From contig NZ_FWXT01000001.1 in the NCBI RefSeq assembly GCF_900176535.1, positions 372,001-436,000 on the forward strand: a stretch of 64,000 nucleotides of DNA. The letters are read 5' to 3'. Positions 18,385-27,303 of the stretch are shown piece by piece (positions within the stretch are counted from its first letter, which is position 1; every line of letters starts with the position of its first letter). The translations under genes were made by a program, and so were the position numbers. The notes beneath the pieces are model-generated. The model saw nothing but the letters and a program-made list of their open reading frames with translations. It was not told where the DNA came from and did no database searches. Source of the stretch: Pedobacter africanus (GTDB lineage Bacteria > Bacteroidota > Bacteroidia > Sphingobacteriales > Sphingobacteriaceae).

Positions 18385-21300
18385 TTAGAAACTAAGAGAT
18401 GCACCAAAATTGATGATCCGTTGTGCAGGATACACGTTACCTATCGTATTTGGCTGCCAGTATTCCGGATCAAACATAGGCTGGGCCTTCGTCCAGGTAT
18501 ACAGGTTCATACCATTCCCATAAATACGGAAACTGGATAAATTCGCTTTCTTTGTCAGCCTGATATTTTTAAAAGTGTAACCTATTTCTAAATTTTTCAA
18601 GCGGATATAACTGTTGTCTTCCAGGTAAAGCGATGACATACGGTGGTTATTACTATTTCCGCCATAATGAAGTGCAGGCCAGGTCGCTGTATTTGCGGTC
18701 TCAGGTGTCCATCTGTCCAGGTGCTGGGTTCTCGCTTTTCCTCCTTCATAAAATTCCCATGACATCCCTCCTACCAGTGTCCTGCTGCTGTTTGCCGCAC
18801 CCTGAAAAAGGAAACTGATGTCGAAGTTCTTCCAGTTCACCCCACCAGACAAACCAAAAGTAATTTCAGGAATATTACTTCTTCCCATTGGTCCCATATC
18901 GTTGTCGTTGATCACCCCGTCTCCATTCAAATCTTTATACTTTACATCCCCCGGGATTAAGCGTCCGTATTGTGCCGGACTCAGACGGATATCCATTTCA
19001 TCTCTAAAAAAACGTTCTGCTTCTAAAAGAAAAATCTGTCCAAGTGGATGCCCGGTTTGATATTGATAAGCATACTCCCTGTTTTCCTCATCCATAAAGA
19101 TGATTTTATTCTTTGCCAGGGCAAAATTACCGCTCAAAAAGTATCCGCCATTGTTGAACCTGTTGCGATGCGTAAGCTCTACCTCAAATCCTTTATTGTT
19201 TACCTTTCCCATATTTGCTGGCGGCAGGTTATCCCCGCTCATCCCCAGCATCGTAGGAAGCGATTTACGGGTAATCAGGATATCCGACCTTTTTTCTGTG
19301 AAAAAATCTGCGGTCACTGAGAAAAGATCTTTCAGCAATTTGACTTCAAAACCAATATTTGACTTATGTGCAGTCTCCCAGGTTACAGCCGGATTTGACA
19401 TTGCCCCTTCATAAATCCCCTCTATTCCAACAAGCTGGTCACCATACAAATAACCATTCCCTGCACTTCTCACATATTCCGAGCTAAACAACCATCTCCT
19501 GCCGGGTAACTGATCATTCCCTGTTAAGCCGTAAGAGCCTCTTATTTTTAAGAAATCTATAATGGAATTTCCTTTCAAAAAGGACTCTTCAGAAAGCACC
19601 CAACCTGCCGATACTGCCGGAAAAAAACCATACCTTTTTTCTTCGGAAAAGTTATCCGTTCCATTATATCCGGCATTAAACTCGGCAAAATACCGGTTTT
19701 TATAGTTATATGTCAACCTGGACACAATGCCCTGAGATACATAAGGAATTTGATTACCTCTTACTTCCTGTGCACGGTTTACAAGCAATAATGCTGTAAA
19801 ATCATGGTCTTTATACTTTTTGGTATAGTTCAGGGACACATCCATCCACACGTCCCTTTTCTGGTTAAAACCTGAAACCGGGGCAGAAAGCGGGGCATCC
19901 GTACCTTTGTATGTATAATTGGCAGGATCGTTATAATCTCCCGTGCCTTTGTATTCAGCAGTCATTACCGACTTCGATCTTCTGAAATCATTCTGGAAAT
20001 AACCATCAAAAGAATAATTCCCTTTAATTGTTAATCCAGGAGTGATGAAATTCAGTTTTCTGGTGACAGACAGCATACCCGATAACGAAGAGTTAAAAGA
20101 TTCACGAAACCCGGTCTGGTTTAATAAACGGGCCGGGTTCAGAAACAACCGCTCTCCATAACTTCCTGTCGGATATTTTACAGGAAAGGCGTTTGGAGGT
20201 ATCTGGTTTAAAGTCCAGAAAAGGTCGGCAACCGAAACATTAGGATCTCTTTTGTTCTCTATAGCACCAAATAAATTTAAAGCCATAGAAAAATTATCGT
20301 CGAAATCGATGTCAATATTAGAACGGAAATTATAACGCTTAAAATTGGACGTGGGGTCATATTTAGGGTCCTTTTCCGTTTTGTATATACCTCCCTGATC
20401 CGTATAACCTACATTCACAAAGTAACGGGACTGTTGTCCGCCGCCACCAATGTTAAAATTGGCCTGTGTCTGCATGGCGGGCTTCATCATCTCGCCCAAC
20501 CAGTCAACATTAGGATATTTGTAAGGATCTGAGCCGCTTCGATATGCTTCCAGTGCCGCTACATCATAAGGGGCTGTACCTCCAGGATGATCATTCAGAT
20601 AAGCTTCATTAGCTAAAACAGCATAGTTATAGGAATCCAGATATTCAGGAAGACGAATAGATGTCTGCACAGCACGCTGAACGCTTGCCGAAACCGTTGG
20701 TTTGCCTTGTTTGCCCCTTCTGGTCGTTACGATGATCACACCGTTTGCCCCCTTTACACCGTACAGCGCTGTAGCCGATGCATCTTTTAGGATGGTGATG
20801 TTATCAATTTCGTTTACGTCGAGCAAAGCAATAGCACTGTAGTCTTTCTTTACCCCGTCAATGGTAATCAATGGCTCCTGGCCATTCATGGTAGCCCGGC
20901 CTCTGATGAGCAACTGAGACTTATCATTACCCGGTTCTCCACTAATTTGTATGGCCGTAAGACCTGGCAATCTTCCCGCTAAAGCGTTGGTAATGTTAGC
21001 CGTAGGACTTTGCTTGAGTTCCTTCAAACCGATGGAAACAGAAGAACCTGTCTGGGCAATTTTTTTCTGCGTTTGTCCAAAGCCCAGGATCACCAGTTCA
21101 TCGAGCGACTGATCGCTTTCCTTCAGTACCACATTCACTTCCTGATCGGTGTTTCCGATACTGATCTCCTGGCTTACATAGCCGATATAGGAATACACCA
21201 GCACAACATTGCCCTTAGGCAGCTGAATGGTATACCTGCCTTCCTTATCTGTACTGGCGGTAGTTTTGGTACCTTTAATTGTTACAGAGGCTCCGGGTAA

Positions 21301-21738
21301 TGGGAATCCCTGTGCATCGGTTACTTTTCCGCGAACGTTGACCACGGAAAGGAAACTGCTTATCTTATCCAGGAACGAGGGGGATTTTTTAAAAAGGATG
21401 ATGTTGTTATCTACAATTTTATATTCCAGAGGAAGGTTTTTAAGTACTGACTGTACGGCCTCTTCAATAGCTGCGTTTTGCAGCGTAACACTTACCCTGG
21501 GTTTGTCCATGTCATAATCCCTGCTCAAAAAAACATACCCTGTTTGCTGCTCTATAGCATTCAGTACGATCTTCAGGGGAACATTCTTTTGATGGATATT
21601 GACACGCTGGCCAAAAGAACTGGCATGCACGTGTGCCAGTGATAAGACCAGTATAAAAATGATCAACTTCATTATCAATAATAGTTTGGGTGGCAGCCAT
21701 AGTGGGGGCACGCCTAGGTAAAAAGCATTTAATTTCAT
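18385..21738 (-). CDS. SusC/RagA TonB-dependent outer-membrane transporter with STN domain
   Basis: 1117 residues. Signal peptide about 22-44 behind an extended N-terminus usual in this group (PPLWLPPKLLLIMKL). STN (secretin/TonB N-terminal) domain about 50-115, carboxypeptidase-regulatory-like domain about 133-210 (GKVTDAQGFPLPGASVTIKG), plug about 215-345 (NALAGRLPGLTAIQISG, ILKDASATALYG, GANGVIIVTTRRGKQG), then a 22-strand barrel ending in IINFGASLSF. It imports glycan fragments with TonB energy. The STN domain is the hallmark of transducers that signal through a FecR anti-sigma, and one is encoded just upstream, so the PUL is probably trans-envelope regulated. Confidence 0.96.
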   Translation of the reverse strand: MKLNAFYLGVPPLWLPPKLLLIMKLIIFILVLSLAHVHASSFGQRVNIHQKNVPLKIVLNAIEQQTGYVFLSRDYDMDKPRVSVTLQNAAIEEAVQSVLKNLPLEYKIVDNNIILFKKSPSFLDKISSFLSVVNVRGKVTDAQGFPLPGASVTIKGTKTTASTDKEGRYTIQLPKGNVVLVYSYIGYVSQEISIGNTDQEVNVVLKESDQSLDELVILGFGQTQKKIAQTGSSVSIGLKELKQSPTANITNALAGRLPGLTAIQISGEPGNDKSQLLIRGRATMNGQEPLITIDGVKKDYSAIALLDVNEIDNITILKDASATALYGVKGANGVIIVTTRRGKQGKPTVSASVQRAVQTSIRLPEYLDSYNYAVLANEAYLNDHPGGTAPYDVAALEAYRSGSDPYKYPNVDWLGEMMKPAMQTQANFNIGGGGQQSRYFVNVGYTDQGGIYKTEKDPKYDPTSNFKRYNFRSNIDIDFDDNFSMALNLFGAIENKRDPNVSVADLFWTLNQIPPNAFPVKYPTGSYGERLFLNPARLLNQTGFRESFNSSLSGMLSVTRKLNFITPGLTIKGNYSFDGYFQNDFRRSKSVMTAEYKGTGDYNDPANYTYKGTDAPLSAPVSGFNQKRDVWMDVSLNYTKKYKDHDFTALLLVNRAQEVRGNQIPYVSQGIVSRLTYNYKNRYFAEFNAGYNGTDNFSEEKRYGFFPAVSAGWVLSEESFLKGNSIIDFLKIRGSYGLTGNDQLPGRRWLFSSEYVRSAGNGYLYGDQLVGIEGIYEGAMSNPAVTWETAHKSNIGFEVKLLKDLFSVTADFFTEKRSDILITRKSLPTMLGMSGDNLPPANMGKVNNKGFEVELTHRNRFNNGGYFLSGNFALAKNKIIFMDEENREYAYQYQTGHPLGQIFLLEAERFFRDEMDIRLSPAQYGRLIPGDVKYKDLNGDGVINDNDMGPMGRSNIPEITFGLSGGVNWKNFDISFLFQGAANSSRTLVGGMSWEFYEGGKARTQHLDRWTPETANTATWPALHYGGNSNNHRMSSLYLEDNSYIRLKNLEIGYTFKNIRLTKKANLSSFRIYGNGMNLYTWTKAQPMFDPEYWQPNTIGNVYPAQRIINFGASLSF

Positions 21739-21963
21739 ACTTTTGATTGGTTTGGGCTAATTCCTAAATCGGTTCATAAAAGATTTATCCCGGTTTTCCG
21801 GGAAGGGCTGGCCCAGGCTATTCCCGCAAAGGTGCTCGAACACCTTTGCGGTTTTTACCGGACGCCAATAAGGGGAGCATTAAGGCCCCATTCGTAGCTT
21901 TTCCTTCATATTGGTTTATTTGGTTATTTATTGTTTTGTTTTAATTCTGTATTAATTATTGTT
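21739..21963 (-). promoter_or_regulatory. susC leader with hairpins and mini-ORFs
   Basis: The 225 bases between FecR and SusC hold, in the transcribed strand: a 9-residue mini-ORF (21909-21880, MKEKLRMGP), a 20-residue mini-ORF overlapping its stop by one base (21880-21818, MLPLLASGKNRKGVRAPLRE), and a 6-residue one (21777-21757). An 11-bp perfect hairpin (21824-21851, ccgcaaaggtg / cacctttgcgg) lies inside the second mini-ORF, and a CCCGG/CCGGG hairpin (21789-21802) follows. A long untranslated leader with secondary structure is seen; regulation of susC by it is inference. Confidence 0.5.
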
Positions 21964-23115
21964 TTACGGCAATATAATAATGGTTTTTCCTTCGAGCCTG
22001 AACCTGACGTTGGCATATTTAAGTACTTCAAGTGCCTTTGACAAATTGAGGTTCCGGTACACCTTACCATCAAAACTAGCCTTAGGAACCGCCCCTTCAT
22101 ATTTCACATTAATGTCGTACCACCTCGAAATCTGACGCATTACTGTTGGCAGGTCATCTTTATCAAAAAGGAAAAATCCGTTCTTCCAGCCCATGGCCTC
22201 CTCTACATTAGCCTGAGCCACACTTAGGTTACCGTTGTCAGCCAGACGGGCCTGCTCACCCGGCTTCAAAACCGTCTTATCGTTTATTTCTACTGCACCT
22301 TCCAATAGTGTAGTCAAAGTTTGCCCCTCATCAGCATAACTGTTGATATTGAAGTGGGTACCCAGCACCCTGACTTGCTGTTTAGCCGTTTCTACAATAA
22401 AAGGATGCGACTTATCTTTTGACACTTCAAAATACGCTTCTCCATTCAACTTCACCGTACGTGTTTTCATCCCCGCAAAAGAAGCAGGGTAGCTTAATGT
22501 GGTTGCCGCATTGATCCATACCAGCGTGCCATCCGGTAACCGCAGCCGGTATGTTTCTCCTCTGGCTGTGCTGAGGCTGTTATTTTTAGTTCCGGCATGT
22601 CGGCCCCGGTCTTTAATTTCATAAATGAGCTGCCCCTCTTTGCGCTTTGTGATGACCACACCGGCTTCCTCTGCCAGTGCACCACTTCCTGCTTCATCCA
22701 ATACTATCTTTTTACCGTTCGCCAACGTTAGCGTTGCTGCATTTCTCCCCGGGGAAATTGCCTGGGCCCTCAGCAAGGCCTTTTCTACACCAGAATTTCC
22801 GGCATCGTAATAAAAATAGCCACCCAGCCCCACAATCATCAGCACAACAGCGGCAGCCACAATCTTAAGCCAAAGCCTTTGAACCGGCCGGATGTACCTG
22901 CCTTCAAATCTGGAAAATGCGGCAGCGGCATTGAAGTGATGCATTACTTTAAGCTCCGTCCTTAGCCCCTCTTCCGATGTCAAATGATTAAACAGCAACT
23001 GATTTTCAGGATCAGATCCAAGCCATTGTTCCAATTCCTTTTTTCCCGGATCATCTATTGTCCCTGCGTTATAGTTACCAATTAATTTAATGACCTTTTC
23101 GTAATCCTGCCTCAT
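21964..23115 (-). CDS. FecR-family anti-sigma factor
   Basis: 383 residues: a cytoplasmic helical part about 1-75 (KKELEQWLGSDPENQLLF) to hold the sigma factor, one membrane helix about 81-103 (LKIVAAAVVLMIVGLGGYFYY), and a periplasmic part with the FecR domain about 180-280 (RGETYRLRLPDGTLVWINAATTL, FEVSKDKSHPFIVET) and a C-terminal STN-like domain (NLNLSKALEVLKYANVRF). It receives the signal from SusC's STN domain and releases or activates the ECF sigma. Separated from the sigma gene by an esterase gene, an unusual arrangement. Downstream is the susC leader. Confidence 0.93.
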   Translation of the reverse strand: MRQDYEKVIKLIGNYNAGTIDDPGKKELEQWLGSDPENQLLFNHLTSEEGLRTELKVMHHFNAAAAFSRFEGRYIRPVQRLWLKIVAAAVVLMIVGLGGYFYYDAGNSGVEKALLRAQAISPGRNAATLTLANGKKIVLDEAGSGALAEEAGVVITKRKEGQLIYEIKDRGRHAGTKNNSLSTARGETYRLRLPDGTLVWINAATTLSYPASFAGMKTRTVKLNGEAYFEVSKDKSHPFIVETAKQQVRVLGTHFNINSYADEGQTLTTLLEGAVEINDKTVLKPGEQARLADNGNLSVAQANVEEAMGWKNGFFLFDKDDLPTVMRQISRWYDINVKYEGAVPKASFDGKVYRNLNLSKALEVLKYANVRFRLEGKTIIILP

Positions 23116-23140
23116 GCTGATGTTTAAATTGCGCTTTTAG

Positions 23141-23172
23141 TACTTAAACCACATAGCTGCTAAAAAGTACCG
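23141..23172 (-). repeat. 32-base element, copy upstream of fecR
   Basis: Minus strand reads CGGTAC-N14-GTGGTTTAAGTA, 26 bases before the FecR ATG. The same boundary sequences and the same 14-base spacing occur at 24103-24134, before the esterase. Within it ATG TGG TTT AAG TAC TAA forms a five-residue mini-ORF. A duplicated promoter or leader element is inferred. Confidence 0.6.
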
Positions 23173-23209
23173 TCAAAAATTTATTTTATTGTCATTTTAT
23201 AAAAAATAT

Positions 23210-24091
23210 TCAGAAGCCTTGTCTCTCCATGAAGCGATAAATGGGTTGCATCCATTCACCGGGAGGTAGTTTAAGCACGAAACCATGATCCCCTTTTGGA
23301 AATAAATGCAGTTCCGAATCAACTTTATGCTGTTGTAAAGCCCTGTAAAATGCGATGCTGTTGTCCACTTTTACCACCTGATCATCCCCTGTATGGGTAA
23401 GATAAGCAGGTGGGGTATCCCTGGTAACCTGATTTTCATTAGAGAACAAACTTACACGCTCCTGGCTTGGCTCTTTACCCAGCAGGTTAATCCTCGATCC
23501 CATGTGAGTTAGTGCAGTATCCATGCTGATTACGGGATAAACAAGCACCATAAAATCGGGTCTCAGGCTTATATTTTCTTTATTAGGAACATAGCTGGTT
23601 TTGTAATGGGTGCCCAGCGTGCTGGCCAGATGGCCCCCGGCACTAAAGCCGATCACCCCGATCTTTGAGGGATTGATATGCCAGTCGGCCGCCTGTGCCC
23701 TTACCGTCTTCATCGCCTGCTGTGCGTCCATTAAAGGGCCCAAGCTCTTATCCTCCATCTTTTGTGCATCAGGTAAGCGGTATTTTACAACTATAGCAGC
23801 AATTCCCTGTTCCAAAAAAGCCCTGGCAATGGGTGTCCCTTCTGTGTCGGTTACCAGTGTACCATACCCGCCGCCCGGAAATATAATGATGGCTGTGCCA
23901 CTGGCACGATTAGCAGCCGGTAAATAAACAGTTAGGGTTGGTTGCTCCCTTTCATTCAGCAGGGCCTTACTGTTTGGAACGGCATCCGGATAAAGCGGTA
24001 AAACCTGTTGGGCAAATGCTCCATGTGTCAGCAGCAGCATAACGATCATGGTTAAGGACTTCATCATGGTCTTGTTTCGTTCTTTGTTCAT
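23210..24091 (-). CDS. Secreted alpha/beta-hydrolase esterase (acetylxylan-esterase-like)
   Basis: 293 residues with a signal peptide ending GAFAQ; the in-frame ATGs at 24067 and 24064 would also give a good signal peptide. Alpha/beta-hydrolase fold: oxyanion-region IIIFPGGGYG, nucleophile Ser150 in GFSAGG, later Asp in HTGDDQVV and His in GDHGF completing the triad. Similar to BD-FAE/Aes-type carbohydrate esterases, which remove acetyl or other acyl groups from glycans. Its place inside the sigma-FecR pair of this PUL suggests it deacylates the PUL substrate; substrate not determinable from sequence. Confidence 0.85.
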   Translation of the reverse strand: MNKERNKTMMKSLTMIVMLLLTHGAFAQQVLPLYPDAVPNSKALLNEREQPTLTVYLPAANRASGTAIIIFPGGGYGTLVTDTEGTPIARAFLEQGIAAIVVKYRLPDAQKMEDKSLGPLMDAQQAMKTVRAQAADWHINPSKIGVIGFSAGGHLASTLGTHYKTSYVPNKENISLRPDFMVLVYPVISMDTALTHMGSRINLLGKEPSQERVSLFSNENQVTRDTPPAYLTHTGDDQVVKVDNSIAFYRALQQHKVDSELHLFPKGDHGFVLKLPPGEWMQPIYRFMERQGF

Positions 24092-24102
24092 ATTTGATTT
24101 AC

Positions 24103-24134
24103 TACTTAAACCACATGAACACGGAAAAGTACCG
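24103..24134 (-). repeat. 32-base element, copy upstream of the esterase gene
   Basis: Minus strand reads CGGTAC-N14-GTGGTTTAAGTA, 12 bases before the esterase ATG and 7 bases after the sigma-factor stop. Matches the element at 23141-23172 at 25 of 32 positions or better, with the differences concentrated in the spacer. Contains ATG TGG TTT AAG TAG. Confidence 0.6.
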
Positions 24135-24141
24135 ATAAAAA

Positions 24142-24687
24142 TTACAGGGACTTAAAACCATAAACCAGCATAAAAAGTGCAAAAACTTCCGGCTTCAAAC
24201 AACTCCTTAAACTGCTGATGCCTTTTGATTTGAGGTTTTTTACGGTTTGTATAGAAATCCCCAGCATTTCGCTGATCTCTTCATTTTTCATGCCTTCAAA
24301 ATAACTCATTCGAATGATTTTTCCGGTATGTCCGGGCAGCTTATCAATTTCGATCATGATTTCGCGCAGCACTTCTGCTTTGATGAGCTGGTTAACCCAT
24401 GCTTGCTCTTCTGCCGGCAGCTCTGCATTGTAATGCCACTGACGCTCTTTGGCCCTGGTGGTTGTTTTGATGTGGTTTAAACATGAATTCCGTGTTGCAG
24501 TATAAAGGTAGGCCCTGATGTTCTCATCAGCTGTATCCTTTTGTTTACCGTGCAGCAATTTCAGAAAAACATCTTCCACAATATCTTCCGCCTCGTCCTG
24601 ATCGCCTACAATATTGAATGCGAAGTAACAAAGTGCAGCATAAAAATCGAGATACAACTGTTTAAAATCCCGGACCCCGGTCGCCAT
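24142..24687 (-). CDS. ECF RNA polymerase sigma factor of the PUL
   Basis: 181 residues, a Bacteroidota FecI-like ECF sigma-70. Region 2 about 10-80: FAFNIVGDQDEAEDIVEDVFLKLL contains the DEAEDIVEDVF core; TATRNSCLNHIK follows. Region 4 about 115-170: LPGHTGKIIRMSYFEGMKNEEISEM and GISIQTVKNLKSKG helix-turn-helix. It directs RNA polymerase to PUL promoters when freed by the FecR protein encoded two genes downstream. First gene of the 20.7-kb minus-strand PUL. Confidence 0.93.
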   Translation of the reverse strand: MATGVRDFKQLYLDFYAALCYFAFNIVGDQDEAEDIVEDVFLKLLHGKQKDTADENIRAYLYTATRNSCLNHIKTTTRAKERQWHYNAELPAEEQAWVNQLIKAEVLREIMIEIDKLPGHTGKIIRMSYFEGMKNEEISEMLGISIQTVKNLKSKGISSLRSCLKPEVFALFMLVYGFKSL

Positions 24688-24773
24688 ATTATTTCAAATG
24701 TTGATTGTTCATCTGAACGGTAAGGATACAGCTTATTTTTGAAATTATAAAAAGATCAAAGCTTATAAACACA

Positions 24774-24798
24774 AAAAGCACTGATTACCAGTGCTTTT
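24774..24798 (-). terminator. Terminator of tRNA-Ser
   Basis: Perfect 10-bp stem aaaagcactg / cagtgctttt with a five-base loop, 11 bases past the tRNA-Ser 3' end on the minus strand, ending in a T run. Confidence 0.8.
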
Positions 24799-24807
24799 GA
24801 GTCTTCT

Positions 24808-24895
<88 letters not shown>

Positions 24896-24964
24896 GTTTC
24901 CATTCAGCTATCTTCGCTGAGGGAGTGCAAATATAGTAACGTGATTGATGTTTGCAAAATAAAA

Positions 24965-27046
24965 TTACAGAGTTTGTTGATAATCTATACGCACATGATA
25001 AATGCTCATAAGCATAGTCTTGAATATCAGCTTTATAGTTTCAAGATCTTTTAATGTAATATCACAATTATCTAATTGATTTTGTTCCAGCTTATAGTCA
25101 ATGATCCTTTCAACAAGGTCATTTATGCTCTGCGCGTCCGGATTTTTCAGGCTTCTGGAGGCTGCTTCCACAGAATCTGCCAGCATCAGCACCCCGGTTT
25201 CTTTAGAAAAAGGAATAGGCCCGGGATACCTGAAAATGTTTTCATCTACAAACTTTTCGGGCGAGTTTTTTAAGAAGGACTGGTAAAAATAATCTACCCG
25301 GGTATTCCCGTGGTGCGTCCTGATAAAATCGATCACGCTTTCGGGCAGCTGGTGCCTGCGTGTAATCTCTATGCCTTTATGCACATGTTTTATAATGATC
25401 TGCGCACTTTGTTCATAAGGCAGCTTGTCGTGCGGGCTCAAAGCGGTATTTTGGTTTTCTATAAAATACTGCGGGTTTTCTATTTTCCCGATATCGTGGT
25501 ACAGGGCCCCTGCCCTTACCAGCAAAGAGTTCCCCCCTATTTTAAATATGGCAGCTTCGGCCAGGTTGGCTACCTGCAGCGAATGCTGAAACGTGCCGGG
25601 GGCTTTGAAAGCCAGCTCCCTCAGTAATTTGTTATTGGTATTGGTGAGTTCTATCAGCGCCACATCGGAAGTAATGCCAAACATTTTTTCAAATGCATAA
25701 ATGAGCGGATAAGCCAGCAGCGAAAGCAGCACACTGACAATAAAAGGCACAAAATTGATCCACTCTATTTGGCTCAGGGATCCCTCCCGCAGCAAGGCAA
25801 TCCCCAGGAAAGAAATAAAATAAGCGGAAAGGATGAACAAGGCCGACAACAGCAGCTGCTCCCTTTTGATCAGGTTCCTGATGCTGTAAATGGCCACCAT
25901 ACCCGAAGTAACCTGGTAAAACACAAATTCAAAGCTGTTGGCCACAAAAAAACCGGAAATCAGCACCACCAGCAGGTGCAGGTACAATGCCAGCCTGGTA
26001 TCAAATAAAATGCGGATAATGATGGGCACAATACAAAATGGAATGTAATAAATGCTGGGCAGGTTAAGTTTAATGGCCCAGGTTAAAGCCAGCAACATGG
26101 TAGTAATAACCAGCAGAATGAGCGACAATTGCCTGTTATCTGCAAAAATATCCTTCCTAAACAGTTTAAGGAACACCATCAGCAGGCTTACAATAAAGCC
26201 TACCAGCAGGATCTGCCCCAAATACACCAGTTTACTATCGCCAATGGTCTTGGTCTGTGCCTCATAAGCTTCTTTAAACGACAGCAGCTTCTGATAAGCT
26301 TCATCATCAACCACATTGTCTTTGGAAATGATCAGCTCACCTTTCTGTACCATACCGCGTGTGGTAGATAAGCTGTTCACCGTATTGTTTTGTACTATAC
26401 CAGTCAGTTTCTCATCAAAAACAATATTGGGCTGCAAATGGTCTTCTACCAGGTTAACGATCATCTCCTTGATCTTAAGGTCAACCGCCCGGAAATTATC
26501 CTTATAATATTTAAGTGCAGAAGGTACTGTAAACACGTCCTGTGTATTTACCGTTTTACTGATGTTGTTGTTCAGTAAAGAGAAGTCGTAACCGGCATTG
26601 CTCCCCTTCTGGTGCTTCACATTCAATGCAATGATGCCTTTGTTGTAAATGAATTCGAGCAGTTTAAAAGACGACTGTCTGTAATTCTGCTTTTCATTTT
26701 CAGGAAAGGCATTTGTTCGCCATTTTACATCAAATTCATTCGAATAAGCCTCTTCAACTACATTGATCAGTTCTTTATTGAACTTATATATTGGCAATAC
26801 ATTGTCCAGCGCGTCCTTTTTATCAATTGTTACCTGAGGGCTCGTTTTTAAAATGGCAAAGCTGAAAGGCGATACCAGGTCTTTGTTTTTCCATATGGTA
26901 CCCTTTTCAAATTCATAACGGAACCTGGGTTGTTTAGGCAAAAAAGCGGTAATAATGATTACCGAAAGCACCATCATGATGTATTTGATGTTGGATGAAT
27001 ACTTCCTGTAAAGGACCTTATGCGAATTCTTTCTGATCTTAGCCAA
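24965..27046 (-). CDS. pgpH: PgpH-type 7TM-HDED/HD membrane phosphodiesterase (c-di-AMP)
   Basis: 693 residues from a TTG start (27046-27044). One N-terminal membrane helix (about 22-37), a large extracytoplasmic 7TMR-HDED domain about 40-270, a bundle of about seven membrane helices about 275-470, then a cytoplasmic HD domain with HDIGK at His517-Asp518 and a later His in RTHHGN. This architecture is that of PgpH, a c-di-AMP phosphodiesterase known from Listeria; Bacteroidota homologs are common. A TATTTTTG -7-like box lies 24 bases before the start (27077-27070). Function in this organism is inferred from family. Confidence 0.88.
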   Translation of the reverse strand: MAKIRKNSHKVLYRKYSSNIKYIMMVLSVIIITAFLPKQPRFRYEFEKGTIWKNKDLVSPFSFAILKTSPQVTIDKKDALDNVLPIYKFNKELINVVEEAYSNEFDVKWRTNAFPENEKQNYRQSSFKLLEFIYNKGIIALNVKHQKGSNAGYDFSLLNNNISKTVNTQDVFTVPSALKYYKDNFRAVDLKIKEMIVNLVEDHLQPNIVFDEKLTGIVQNNTVNSLSTTRGMVQKGELIISKDNVVDDEAYQKLLSFKEAYEAQTKTIGDSKLVYLGQILLVGFIVSLLMVFLKLFRKDIFADNRQLSLILLVITTMLLALTWAIKLNLPSIYYIPFCIVPIIIRILFDTRLALYLHLLVVLISGFFVANSFEFVFYQVTSGMVAIYSIRNLIKREQLLLSALFILSAYFISFLGIALLREGSLSQIEWINFVPFIVSVLLSLLAYPLIYAFEKMFGITSDVALIELTNTNNKLLRELAFKAPGTFQHSLQVANLAEAAIFKIGGNSLLVRAGALYHDIGKIENPQYFIENQNTALSPHDKLPYEQSAQIIIKHVHKGIEITRRHQLPESVIDFIRTHHGNTRVDYFYQSFLKNSPEKFVDENIFRYPGPIPFSKETGVLMLADSVEAASRSLKNPDAQSINDLVERIIDYKLEQNQLDNCDITLKDLETIKLIFKTMLMSIYHVRIDYQQTL

Positions 27047-27110
27047 AGTGATGTCAATTGATTATTACTCAAAAATAGTATAAATTTCTATCTTTTGCCG
27101 GGCTTTTGTC

Positions 27111-27174
27111 TGCCTTTGTTCGGGGCTTGTGCCGCCCTGGCCCGCAAAACAGGTACTTTTTCCGAACAAAGGCA
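27111..27174. repeat. Inverted repeat with 13-bp perfect arms in a divergent intergenic region
   Basis: Left arm TGCCTTTGTTCGG (27111-27123) and right arm CCGAACAAAGGCA (27162-27174) with a 38-base loop rich in GC. A further palindrome GGCTTAACTAAGCC follows at 27182-27195. It lies between pgpH (leftward) and the thiolase (rightward). Confidence 0.6.
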
Positions 27175-27271
27175 TAGCAAAGGCTTAACTAAGCCATACC
27201 AAGCGGGCTTCTTGTCTCTATTGTAAACGTTAAATTACCTGCGGTTTAACCATCGGTACACGGTAATTAAT

Positions 27272-27279
27272 TAACTTTG
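27272..27279 (+). promoter_or_regulatory. Candidate -7 box for the thiolase gene
   Basis: TAACTTTG matches the Bacteroidota TAnnTTTG box, 24 bases before the chosen ATG. No good TTTG element is seen at the expected -33 spacing, so support is partial. Confidence 0.35.
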
Positions 27280-27303
27280 CTTTTAACTAACTTAAAAACA
27301 TTA

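Noticed and set aside
21824..21856. Hairpin plus T run as terminator of the fecR transcript
   Set aside because: The T run is on the plus strand while the genes run on minus; in the transcribed strand it is preceded by A and not followed by T.
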